The notes: a model not told the origin generated them from the sequence alone. A stretch of DNA of 64,000 nucleotides from Candidatus Woesearchaeota archaeon (GCA_016188045.1 JACPIM010000002.1:169514-233513), one strand, 5' to 3'; counted from the first letter of the stretch, positions 19,402-28,542 are shown. Made by a program: numbers and translations.

Positions 19402-19683
19402 ATGAATGATAAAACAATTGCCACGGGTGTAGTGCATGAAGTACCTGAAGATTTACAAAAAGCTTTAATTGCCAATCCTACTGTGCTTGAAAAATGGAAT
19501 AGCCTTACTACTCTTGCACGTAACGAGTGGATTTGCTGGACCACTATTGTTAAAAAATCAGAAACAAGAAAAGAACACATAAATCGTTTACGTGAAGATC
19601 TTCTCAAAGGGAAGAAAAGACCTTGTTGCTGGCCCGGATGTCCTCATCACAGACCAAATGCGAAAAAGTGGTTTAAAAAATAA
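19402..19683 (+). CDS. YdeI/OmpD-associated (OmdA)-like protein, cassette cargo
   Basis: VPEDLQKALIANPTVLEKWNSLTTLARNEWICWTTIVKKSETRKEHINRLREDLLKGKK pattern. Confidence 0.7.
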   Translation: MNDKTIATGVVHEVPEDLQKALIANPTVLEKWNSLTTLARNEWICWTTIVKKSETRKEHINRLREDLLKGKKRPCCWPGCPHHRPNAKKWFKK

Positions 19684-19795
19684 AACCTACAGCAGAAAAT
19701 CCCTTATTTATGATGAAACAATTTAAATTCGACTCACTCCGCTTCGCTCCGAACCACATTGCACTCTCGCTATCGCTCGGGGCATTTAACAGCGA

Positions 19796-19865
19796 TTATG
19801 CAAAATTTATCTGCGGATAAACTCAACTCTGATGAGTTGCCCTTAACAGGGTAGCATAACATGTA
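19796..19865 (+). repeat. 70-bp variant gene-less cassette unit
   Basis: Shares CAAAATTTATCTGCGGATAAACTCAACTCTGATGAGTTGCC with the 76-bp units, then CCCTTAACAGGGTAGCATAACATGTA^TTATGC. Confidence 0.85.
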
Positions 19866-19976
19866 TTATGCAAAATTTTCCAAAAGGAAAACCAAGCCAG
19901 CAAAAATTATCAAATTAAAAATCTTACTTGACAATTCTACCAAATATTTATAAAATTTAATCTCTAAATTACTTTT

Positions 19977-20408
19977 ATGGCAAAACAAATTTTCGTAAAT
20001 CTACCAGTTAAAGACTTAAATAAAACAATAGAATTTTTTACTAAACTTAGTTTTGAGTTTAATCCTAAATTTACAGATGAAAATGCTACGTGCATGATAA
20101 TTGGAGAAAACATATATGCAATGCTTTTGGTTGAGAAGTTTTTTAAGACATTTACTGCGGATAAGGAAATTTCAGATGCAAAAAGAAGCACCGAAGTTCT
20201 TAATGCATTCACTGTTGATAGTAGAGAGGAAGTTGATAATATGATAGATAAAGCTATTGAAGCCGGGGGAAAGGAGTTTAGAAAAGCACAAGATCACGGA
20301 TGGATGTATGGAAGGGCCTTTGAAGACCTTGATGGCCATATCTGGGAAATATTTTATATGGATGAAAGTCAGATGCCACAAAAGATGAAAAATAACGGAG
20401 GTAAATAA
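19977..20408 (+). CDS. VOC/glyoxalase-like family protein
   Basis: IFVNLPVKDLNKTIEFFTKLSFEFNPKFTDENATCMIIGENIYAMLL ... DHGWMYGRAFEDLDGHIWEIFYMDES. Confidence 0.88.
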   Translation: MAKQIFVNLPVKDLNKTIEFFTKLSFEFNPKFTDENATCMIIGENIYAMLLVEKFFKTFTADKEISDAKRSTEVLNAFTVDSREEVDNMIDKAIEAGGKEFRKAQDHGWMYGRAFEDLDGHIWEIFYMDESQMPQKMKNNGGK

Positions 20409-20410
20409 AT

Positions 20411-20725
20411 ATGGTTGGTGAAAAAAATGATTCAAAATATTTAGTTCGAGAAGTATTTATTGCAAAACCAGGACATGCAGGAGAATTTGCACAAATGATG
20501 AAAAAAGAGATGGACAACTGGAAAGGCTTCAAGGGACATGTTTTGCTTGATATGGTGACTAATTATAATAAAATTGTCGTTGAATATGAAATAAGCAGTC
20601 TTGCTGAGTTTGAAAAAATGATGGTTGATTTCAAAAAAACTCAAGCAAAAGTAAAGAGCAAGAGGCCACCAAAATACACCGAATTATACCAAACCGGAAA
20701 ACGCGAAATTTATCGTATTTTGTAA
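20411..20725 (+). CDS. ABM-type (dimeric alpha-beta barrel) domain protein
   Basis: YLVREVFIAKPGHAGEFAQMMKKEMDNWKGFKGHVLLDMVTNYNKIVVEYEISSLAEFEK. Confidence 0.6.
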   Translation: MVGEKNDSKYLVREVFIAKPGHAGEFAQMMKKEMDNWKGFKGHVLLDMVTNYNKIVVEYEISSLAEFEKMMVDFKKTQAKVKSKRPPKYTELYQTGKREIYRIL

Positions 20726-20822
20726 AGAAGATAAAGAAAAAGCAGAGAAGGTTATGGCCCCTTTGTTAAAAATGAAGAAAATCGACATAAAAACTTTAAA
20801 AAAGGATTATAATAAAAAATAG
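20711..20822 (+). pseudogene. 3' remnant of a gene, in another frame relative to the preceding ORF
   Basis: Open frame ...VFCKEDKEKAEKVMAPLLKMKKIDIKTLKKDYNKK* without its own start, overlapping the end of 20411..20725. Confidence 0.4.
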
Positions 20823-20852
20823 TAAATTTTTTAATTCTCTCATATTTTTGTT

Positions 20853-21551
20853 ATGAAAATAAAATTTAATGTTCAACAAAACTTTTATAATCCCCACTTT
20901 GATCAAATATCAAAAATGCCAGAAGGCCAATTAACTTTAGAAGAACAAGTAGACTTTGAAATACCTAAAAGGGAATATGTCGGTATGGCCGATAACACAA
21001 AAGTTAGGGTTATTCCTGTATTTGATCACTTATTCTTGTCAAGAACTTATAGAGAACAAAGAGAAAATCAACAAGTTAAGAGCAACGCAATTAAAGTAAG
21101 TTGGAGATTTAACAAAGAGGGAAGAATTGATTTAGTAGATTACATGCTTTTTTCTGACTATAAACCAGGCCACGTCTTAGTTGTAAATAACTATCAGAGA
21201 ATACATCCTCCTTGGCTATCAGCAGAGGCGATTCATTATCCATTACCAGAAGAAACCTCTCTTTTAAATAGAACTTTTAGAGATCTTCCTTTTGAAAGAA
21301 AATATGAACATCTTCTTAGATATGGACATTCTACAGCAAGGCACGTTATTGAATGCATAAATACAAGCAACATATCAGATTCAACAGATAAATTAAAGCT
21401 AGGCCAAGAAAGCTTATTAGATATAGCAGCAGATCCAACAGCCATTGCAATTCTTAGTAAAGCAGGAGAATTGCTTCCTTTTGTTGAAACAAGACCAGAA
21501 AGAAAAAACAGGCGTTTATTTCACTTAGTCTATGAGATTAATCAAAGATAG
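20853..21551 (+). CDS. Conserved hypothetical protein
   Basis: 232-aa ORF. Confidence 0.6.
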   Translation: MKIKFNVQQNFYNPHFDQISKMPEGQLTLEEQVDFEIPKREYVGMADNTKVRVIPVFDHLFLSRTYREQRENQQVKSNAIKVSWRFNKEGRIDLVDYMLFSDYKPGHVLVVNNYQRIHPPWLSAEAIHYPLPEETSLLNRTFRDLPFERKYEHLLRYGHSTARHVIECINTSNISDSTDKLKLGQESLLDIAADPTAIAILSKAGELLPFVETRPERKNRRLFHLVYEINQR

Positions 21552-21875
21552 TCAAATATTTCTTAATTTTTTATAAACAAGTTCAACCATGTCTCTTGGC
21601 CAGCCAGAATTCAAAGCAGATTCTTTAATAGATTCTAAATCATATCCCATATTTTGAAAATCTTGAAAAAAATAAAGCAAATAATAAAGTTTAACTTCCC
21701 GAGGATTTAACTTTTTTTCATTAGCAATCTCTAATATCTCCCCAAAACCTTTGCCGCTTTCTTTTAACTTCCTGACTAATTTATCAACGCCAACAATATA
21801 GTGTCTGTAAATTATGGCGCCAAGAACAAATAGAAGTATTACAGCTAAATTTGCAATTATTAGTAAATAAACCAT
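21552..21875 (-). CDS. Hypothetical membrane-anchored protein
   Basis: N-terminal TM, 107 aa; C-terminal GWPRDMVELVYKKL resembles the end of 22990..24822 (GWSRKQVRHAFKGI). Confidence 0.6.
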   Translation of the reverse strand: MVYLLIIANLAVILLFVLGAIIYRHYIVGVDKLVRKLKESGKGFGEILEIANEKKLNPREVKLYYLLYFFQDFQNMGYDLESIKESALNSGWPRDMVELVYKKLRNI

Positions 21876-21967
21876 TTTTCACCTGCTTTTATAATACATC
21901 ACACAATTTTATTATTTAAATATTATTATGCAACTCTATAGTAAATAAATCTTTGGCTTAATGAAAA

Positions 21968-22993
21968 TCACGTTTCCTTTTTAATTAAATCAATAAATTT
22001 GCTAAATTCAGTAACAGGAACATTAGAACCACAGGCTTTTTCATGACCACCACCATATCCTTTAACTTGCTTTAAGGTTTTCTCTAGAATATCACGAACT
22101 TTATACTTGCCACTTCTCAAACTCAGTTTCATTTCCCCGCCTCTTTCTCTTCCAACAATAATAAACTTGTTTGGATATTTATACACCAAATAATTACTTA
22201 AATCAGAAGTAAAGCTGTATTTTTTATTAGTATAAGTAAATACAAGCAAATTATCTTTAGATACTTTGCTAACTGCTTTTTTTAATAAGTTATTAAACTC
22301 TTTTCTGATTTTTTCAATGTTTTTAATCAATTTTTTTCCTGCTTCGCTGGTTCCATTTAAAATTTCGTATGGTTCTTTTATTTTTTCTATCAAACTTATG
22401 TTTTTTTTGACATCAGATATTTTTCCCTTTGTAAAAAAAGAAAATATTTGGCATAATTCTCCAATCTTGCTTTTAAATAATAGATCCTCAGGGGTTTTCT
22501 CATCATCAATCAAATCAGGATATTTTATCTTGAATTCATCTAGCCATTCAGGAACTACCCAATCACTTATAGTCCCAATTGCAGCCAACCACAAAGAACC
22601 ACCTACTATTTTGTGGCACCAATAGGTTGTGCTCATTCCATGTCCGTCTTTGTTATACGATAAAGGATTGAAATATTTAACTCCCTCAACATTTTGAACA
22701 GGATGATGATCTATCCATATAATAGGAACATGAACATTTTCAACAAATTCATCAAAAACAATGGGCTTGTCTAAAATAAAAACAATATCTGGATTATATT
22801 CATTAATTCTATTAACAAAAAATTTATCCACATGCGGTCTCGCTTTAACAATAATTCCTTTTCCCTTTCCGCAAAATTGTTTAAATAATAAATAACTGCA
22901 CAATCCATCATTGTCATCATCATAAAGAAAAACAGGATTCTCAGCCTTTTCCAAATAGCTTCTTATTAATTTTAAATCCTCTTCTGGAATCAT
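21968..22993 (-). CDS. DHH-family phosphoesterase (RecJ-like)
   Basis: YDDDNDGLCSYLLFK, IWIDHHPVQ, GGGHEKACGS (DHHA1). Confidence 0.88.
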   Translation of the reverse strand: MIPEEDLKLIRSYLEKAENPVFLYDDDNDGLCSYLLFKQFCGKGKGIIVKARPHVDKFFVNRINEYNPDIVFILDKPIVFDEFVENVHVPIIWIDHHPVQNVEGVKYFNPLSYNKDGHGMSTTYWCHKIVGGSLWLAAIGTISDWVVPEWLDEFKIKYPDLIDDEKTPEDLLFKSKIGELCQIFSFFTKGKISDVKKNISLIEKIKEPYEILNGTSEAGKKLIKNIEKIRKEFNNLLKKAVSKVSKDNLLVFTYTNKKYSFTSDLSNYLVYKYPNKFIIVGRERGGEMKLSLRSGKYKVRDILEKTLKQVKGYGGGHEKACGSNVPVTEFSKFIDLIKKET

Positions 22994-24822
22994 TTTATGC
23001 CCTTAAATGCATGTCTTACTTGTTTTCTGCTCCAGCCACTCTTTAATAAAGCTTTCTTTATTTCCCTCGGCTTGTCCCCGCTTGCCAATCCAGAATTTAT
23101 AAATCCAATTACTGGTTCGAGTCCGGAAGGTGTTTTAACATTGCTTTCTACTTTAGGTTCTATACTAGCGACTTCTTCCTTTTTATTAAATTTATCAAAA
23201 AGACCTTTTTTACTGCTGTCAAAACTAGTTAATTTCATAGAAGCCTTTCTTTTTCTTATATTTCTAGTTCTTATTATAATAATTATTAGAAATAATACAA
23301 TAATACCAAGAACAACATAACCAAGTATTTTATTTTTTAAACTATTAAATAAGTTTATATCTTTTATAGAGAAACTAGTTATCAAATTATTATTTTCTTT
23401 AACGCATTGCTTGTCTTTGCAAATTTCTCCTTCATTACATTTAATATCTCCAGGGCAACTTTCACAATCTTCACCATCATCAGTTTTATTATTTCCGCAT
23501 AAGTTTTCACTAATAGTCAATGTCTTGGTTAGATTGGTGGTTACATTAACATTTTTGCCCTCATTTACAAATACCTGCCATACATCAGAAACTTTCTCAC
23601 TTTCCAATTCAGCCACAACTTCAATTTTATGGGCCCCAATTTCTCCTGCTACATATTCAAACTTTCTTCCGCTTTCATCCTGTTCCTTGTCATCAACAAA
23701 CCATTTTATATTTACTTTGTTCAATATTGTTGTAGTAATACTAAATATCTTTTTCTCGCCTTGTTTAATTTCTATTTTATTTTCTTCAGGTATTTTTTTA
23801 AGTATCTCAAGTAATTTTGTTGATGTTTTATTACTTGTCTCTTCTTCAGTCACTTTTATCAAAACATCTTGATCATCTTTTAATCCACTAGGGTCTTCAA
23901 CAACAAACTTTACAGTATCTTCTCCATTCCCAATTGCCACAAAACCAACTTCTTTTGTTAAATTATTTATAGTAAAATTAACAATATTATCACCAACATT
24001 TTCAATTTTCCATTTCAGACTTCCTTTGGCATCTTCATCATCTTCAACATATGAATTCAAATGTAAAGTCCAACTGTCTCCCGGTTTTTTTATCTGATCA
24101 GGTATTGTTGGATTTATTCTTGGAGCGGTATTTGTAGGTGTTTGATTTCCAGAGCCAGTTGCATTTTTTACAACCGTAAATTTAACAGGATTTGATTGCA
24201 CGCTGTCTTGTCCATCAGTAGCTGTAAAATAAACAGTTTCAACTCCAAACCATCCCGGAGGTTGAGATAAACTTACAACCCCGTTATTAATTGTTATAAC
24301 AATATTGGAATCGCCAGAATGCTGAAAACTTAATGCCTGGGGCTTATTATCATAATCAATAAAATAATTTTTCAAGTTTATAACATTATTCAAAGAATTA
24401 TCCTGGTTCCAGCTTTGATCAGATATGGTTCCATTAAATATTGGTTTAATATTATCAGGAGCACTAAAAGTAAATGTAAAATTATTACTTGCGAATTTCG
24501 TTTCTCCTGGAATACTTGCAAGGCAATTCCACTTAAAAGTGCCAGAACTTATATTTATAACCAAAAAACTGATAATTCCCTCGTTTTGGTTAAAAACCGG
24601 ATCTTTAGTTTGTTGCCAATTTCCAGAAATATCACTATAAAACCGTATAGAATCTATATTCATTCCTCCGGTAGTTACATTGCACTTAAAATTTATATTG
24701 TTAATGTCACTTCTTATTTCTAGGTTGTTTTTAGGTTCTTTTAACTCTACATTTAAAGCTGCTTTTACAAAAAAAGCAAGTAATAAAATTGTTATTAAGT
24801 AAATATACATTGCCCTCTTCAT
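22990..24822 (-). CDS. Secreted/membrane-anchored protein with Ig/cadherin-like repeats
   Basis: Signal peptide; repeated 'PDQIKKPGDSWTLHLNSYVEDDEDAKGSLKW' type domains; TM near C-terminus followed by cytoplasmic tail. Confidence 0.75.
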   Translation of the reverse strand: MKRAMYIYLITILLLAFFVKAALNVELKEPKNNLEIRSDINNINFKCNVTTGGMNIDSIRFYSDISGNWQQTKDPVFNQNEGIISFLVINISSGTFKWNCLASIPGETKFASNNFTFTFSAPDNIKPIFNGTISDQSWNQDNSLNNVINLKNYFIDYDNKPQALSFQHSGDSNIVITINNGVVSLSQPPGWFGVETVYFTATDGQDSVQSNPVKFTVVKNATGSGNQTPTNTAPRINPTIPDQIKKPGDSWTLHLNSYVEDDEDAKGSLKWKIENVGDNIVNFTINNLTKEVGFVAIGNGEDTVKFVVEDPSGLKDDQDVLIKVTEEETSNKTSTKLLEILKKIPEENKIEIKQGEKKIFSITTTILNKVNIKWFVDDKEQDESGRKFEYVAGEIGAHKIEVVAELESEKVSDVWQVFVNEGKNVNVTTNLTKTLTISENLCGNNKTDDGEDCESCPGDIKCNEGEICKDKQCVKENNNLITSFSIKDINLFNSLKNKILGYVVLGIIVLFLIIIIIRTRNIRKRKASMKLTSFDSSKKGLFDKFNKKEEVASIEPKVESNVKTPSGLEPVIGFINSGLASGDKPREIKKALLKSGWSRKQVRHAFKGIK

Positions 24823-25003
24823 TTTATAATGGTAAAAATAACTCTTATTTATATATTTTATTGTAAACCAATATACTCAAATCTGGTAATGATATGGCCC
24901 GTATCACATTAGTAATTAATACTCTGGTTTTAAATTTGTAAAAAACAAAGATATATAAATCAACTTTTAGAGATATTTTAAAGTAAAATAAAGGAACATA
25001 ACG

Positions 25004-26227
25004 ATGAGTTTAAGTATATTAAATTTACAACCAGAGCTAAAAAAAGCATTTGAAGAACTTGGATTTTTAGTATTAACAGATATTCAAAGGAAAACAATAC
25101 CATTGATACTTGAAGGTAAAGATGTTATTGGGCAATCGCAAACAGGTTCAGGAAAAACAGCGGCTTTCGGTTTTCCAATTCTTAATAAATTAACTCAAGG
25201 TAAAGGGATACAGGCACTTATACTAGTACCAACACGAGAGCTATGCGAACAAGTTACAACAGAAATGAAAAGATTCTCAAAGTATAAAAAAATGAATATT
25301 ATTCCAGTTTATGGTGGCGTTTCAATTAATCCACAGATTAGTAGTCTAATTCATGCAGACATTGTAGTAGCAACTCCGGGAAGAATGTTAGATCATATTA
25401 ATAGAAGCACAGTTAAACTAAATAGTGTAAAGATACTTGTTTTAGATGAAGCAGACAAGATGTTTGAGATGGGTTTTGTTGACGATGTAAAAAAAATAAT
25501 TTCTCAAATACCAAGAGAAAGACAAACTTTGTTATTCAGTGCAACAATGTCGCAACAGGTGCATGAAATTGTAGTTCACTATATGAAGAATCCTGAAAAA
25601 ATAAAAGTGCAGTCTTATGTAGACCAGGGAAAGTTAGTACAGCATTTTTATTCTGTGAATGCAAGAGACAAATTTTCATTATTAGTGCATATTTTAAAAC
25701 ATCAAGCTAAGGGGCTCACAATAATTTTTTGTGCAACCAGAAGCAGAGTAGATGTATTAAGTAAAAATCTTTACAGACAAGGAATACAATCACAAAGATT
25801 ACACGGCGGATTATCTCAAAACAGGAGAAAGCAATCTATTGATATGTTTCACAACAATAAAGCAGACATATTGGTTGCTAGCGATGTTGCAGCTCGCGGA
25901 TTAGACATAAAAAATGTAGCTCACATAGTAAACTATGACATACCAAAGACATCTAAAGAGTATATTCATAGAATAGGAAGAACAGCAAGAGCTGGAAAAG
26001 AAGGAAAAGTCATTTCTCTCTTATCAGAGCAAGATCACGACAATTTCAGGAGTGTACAAGCTGACAGGTCATTGATTATAGAACAATTAAAGCTTCCAGA
26101 ATTTCAAAGAGTTCCTTTTTTTGCACAAAGTAGAGAACACCGTTTTGGTCCAAGAAGACCTTTTCATTCAAAAAATAAACAAAGACATAGCCAACATAAA
26201 CAAAAATACAGCAATTATGACCGATAA
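25004..26227 (+). CDS. DEAD-box ATP-dependent RNA helicase
   Basis: SQTGSGKTAAFGFP, VLDEADKMFEMGF, SATMS, HRIGRTARAG. Confidence 0.96.
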   Translation: MSLSILNLQPELKKAFEELGFLVLTDIQRKTIPLILEGKDVIGQSQTGSGKTAAFGFPILNKLTQGKGIQALILVPTRELCEQVTTEMKRFSKYKKMNIIPVYGGVSINPQISSLIHADIVVATPGRMLDHINRSTVKLNSVKILVLDEADKMFEMGFVDDVKKIISQIPRERQTLLFSATMSQQVHEIVVHYMKNPEKIKVQSYVDQGKLVQHFYSVNARDKFSLLVHILKHQAKGLTIIFCATRSRVDVLSKNLYRQGIQSQRLHGGLSQNRRKQSIDMFHNNKADILVASDVAARGLDIKNVAHIVNYDIPKTSKEYIHRIGRTARAGKEGKVISLLSEQDHDNFRSVQADRSLIIEQLKLPEFQRVPFFAQSREHRFGPRRPFHSKNKQRHSQHKQKYSNYDR

Positions 26228-26274
26228 TCAAATAAAACAATATATTTAAAAAATAATACCTTTTCTAATTAGGC

Positions 26275-26529
26275 ATGATAGAAATAACTATTTGGCAAAA
26301 AATAATATTATATGCTTTATTACTAATATCCTTGTTTATTTTCGTGAAAACCTCTCAAATCAAGATTTTCAATAGGCCCTTAATAAGCTTAAGAACCAGA
26401 ATACTTTTAGCTCTATTTTTTCCATTAATTTTGATAGTGGCGTTTTTCTTAGGTTCTTTAATAATTGCAATAGTATTATCTATATTATTTATCTCATTTT
26501 TATTGTCATTTTTATCAAGAAAACTCTAA
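26275..26529 (+). CDS. Small membrane protein
   Basis: 84-aa hydrophobic ORF. Confidence 0.5.
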   Translation: MIEITIWQKIILYALLLISLFIFVKTSQIKIFNRPLISLRTRILLALFFPLILIVAFFLGSLIIAIVLSILFISFLLSFLSRKL

Positions 26530-26587
26530 TTTCAATTTAGGGGCTCTTGCTCTCAGTGCAAACAAAGATATCCCATTGGTTACTTTT

Positions 26588-26983
26588 CTAACGAGCTATT
26601 ATTTTTTTCCAGCCTATTAAAAATAAAACGCCGATAACGAAAGCAATTCCTGAAATCTGCACAGCCCATAATAAATAATACCATTCAAATCCTATTTTAA
26701 GTGAAGTAATCAAGAGCATTGCAATATATAAAATTCCTGCCAAACTAAATGCAATACCTCCAACAATCTCGTGTTTCCAAGAGATTATCACTACAATCAG
26801 CAAAATAAGTGCGGGGAGATTATGCATGAATAATCCTAAAATGGTTCCCCAGAATCCATAACTTTCTTCAAAAACATCTAAAGAAAACATTGCTAAAAAC
26901 AGTATGAATAGTATGGCTAATATTCTGGGCGTCCAAAATATGAATTTATTAACTTTTTCCATTTTATTATTAATAAGTTTCAA
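26588..26983 (-). CDS. Membrane protein of DUF-type four-TM architecture
   Basis: 131-aa ORF with four hydrophobic segments. Confidence 0.65.
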   Translation of the reverse strand: MKLINNKMEKVNKFIFWTPRILAILFILFLAMFSLDVFEESYGFWGTILGLFMHNLPALILLIVVIISWKHEIVGGIAFSLAGILYIAMLLITSLKIGFEWYYLLWAVQISGIAFVIGVLFLIGWKKIIAR

Positions 26984-27011
26984 TACTTTATAGTTTTTCC
27001 TTAGAAAAAGA

Positions 27012-27037
27012 TGGGCCCAGTAGAATCGAACTGGGGA
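27012..27037 (-). other. Degenerate tRNA 3'-end-like fragment
   Basis: Minus strand CCCCAGTTCGATTCTACTGGGCCCA resembles T-arm plus acceptor 3' half but T-stem/loop spacing is wrong and no 5' half is visible. Confidence 0.3.
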
Positions 27038-27089
27038 AGATTAGGTATAAAAAAGCAGATTATTATCTTATAAATTGCATACAAGAAAA

Positions 27090-27875
27090 CTAAGATTCTA
27101 GTATTTCCATATCAATATATTTATCTTCTTCACTATATTCAGGCCCAGGAAAACCAGCAAAAGCCAGATAAGAATAGGCAATTCCATGTCCGTCTAATAT
27201 ATAGTATCCTTTATTTTTCTTAACAACTTCAATATCTTTAGCATCCGCAAGTTTATCATCATAACCAAGATCTTTAGCATCCCCAAAAGCATTTATTTTT
27301 CCATTTTTTTCTAAAATTAAATATCCCTTGTCAGTTAACCCAAGATTAACAACATCCTTATCTTCTAAATCACCATAAAAACTAGCATCTCCAAAAGTTT
27401 CAACTTTTCCATTTTTTCTTAATAAATAATATCCATTACTGCTTAATTCCATATCAACATAATCATTATTTTTTCCTTCACCATATTTTTTAGCATCACC
27501 AAAAGCAAAAACTTTTCCACTTCTATCCAACACATAATATCCAGTATCTTTTAATTCTAAATCAACAGCATCATTAGTTTTAACCTCACCTAAAACTCTA
27601 GCATCACCAAAAGCAAATAAATTACCATATTTATCCAATATTAAATATCCATATTTAGTTAACTCAATATCTCTGGCAACTTTCTCTGTAAATCTTAAGT
27701 CACCTAAGAACGCAGCACTTCCACTTACATATAATCTTCCGTATTCATCTAAGAAATATAATCCTTTATATCCCCTATTTACAGCATTTCCTAAAAAAAT
27801 ATTGCCGTAGCTTGAGAAAGTTATTATACCCAACACTAATAAAACAACAACTAAGGTAAAATAATTATTTTTCAT
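27090..27875 (-). CDS. Secreted protein with ~36-aa 'GYxxLDxxGKVFAFGDAxxxG' repeats
   Basis: Five to six tandem repeats following an N-terminal signal/TM. Confidence 0.75.
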   Translation of the reverse strand: MKNNYFTLVVVLLVLGIITFSSYGNIFLGNAVNRGYKGLYFLDEYGRLYVSGSAAFLGDLRFTEKVARDIELTKYGYLILDKYGNLFAFGDARVLGEVKTNDAVDLELKDTGYYVLDRSGKVFAFGDAKKYGEGKNNDYVDMELSSNGYYLLRKNGKVETFGDASFYGDLEDKDVVNLGLTDKGYLILEKNGKINAFGDAKDLGYDDKLADAKDIEVVKKNKGYYILDGHGIAYSYLAFAGFPGPEYSEEDKYIDMEILES

Positions 27876-27971
27876 CTTCCTCTTTTTATAAATAAAGATT
27901 AAAGTTATTTTTAAATATATCTATTAAAAAGAGAATTTATAAATTAATGCAAGGAATAAACTATTCACAAA

Positions 27972-28523
27972 TCATTCAATACCAAGAGCACTATCGACTC
28001 TATCATCCAACAAGCTTATTGCATTGGTATCGTTAAAATAAGTAAACTCTCCCCTATAGCAAGGGTGGTTTCTTATGTTCCTGGCCGTGGCTTGATTAAA
28101 AGGTTCTGTTTCCTCAGCATAAAACAATAAAAAAAGCTTATTATTTCGATAAGTTGCTTCAAACATTTTCTGAATCTCTGGGGTAACAGTTGTGAGATGA
28201 ACAAGAACCGCCCTTGTTCTGGGAATTGCTTCAGTTAACATAAACCTAATAACATCTTTAAGTTTTCCTCTTCTTCTGAAATCATTATGTGGAGAATATA
28301 TTCTTAATTTCTTTCTATCCTCAACCAAATCTACAATATTATCATATAAGTCATAATGGTCTAATGCGTCTGGTTGGCAAGCTAAAACAACATCATATCT
28401 ATTGCCAGCAATAGTTTCTCCCGATGATAATTTTGTTTTTAATCTAGGAGGAGCAATTAGTAATTTTGGTAGAACTAATTCTTCTGTTCTTTCTTCTACT
28501 TCATCTTCTAATAATATTGGCAT
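27972..28523 (-). CDS. Hypothetical protein
   Basis: 183-aa ORF. Confidence 0.55.
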   Translation of the reverse strand: MPILLEDEVEERTEELVLPKLLIAPPRLKTKLSSGETIAGNRYDVVLACQPDALDHYDLYDNIVDLVEDRKKLRIYSPHNDFRRRGKLKDVIRFMLTEAIPRTRAVLVHLTTVTPEIQKMFEATYRNNKLFLLFYAEETEPFNQATARNIRNHPCYRGEFTYFNDTNAISLLDDRVDSALGIE

Positions 28524-28542
28524 ATTTCCCCAGGATAAAAAT

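Larger units (their letters stand above)
14734..19865. mobile_element. Integron-like gene cassette array adjacent to tyrosine recombinase: leader/attI-like segment plus ten modules
   Basis: Repeated junction (TAACAAGTA^TTATGC-like) at 14900/14901, 14976/14977, 15944/15945, 16020/16021, 16096/16097, 16749/16750, 17495/17496, 18032/18033, 19290/19291, 19795/19796, 19865/19866; one gene or none per module. Confidence 0.78.

Noticed and set aside
26530-26600. CTAACGAGCTATTAT near 26582 as another cassette junction
   Set aside because: Lies in the 3' coding end of the 26588..26983 gene, no inverted arms or second junction; likely chance.
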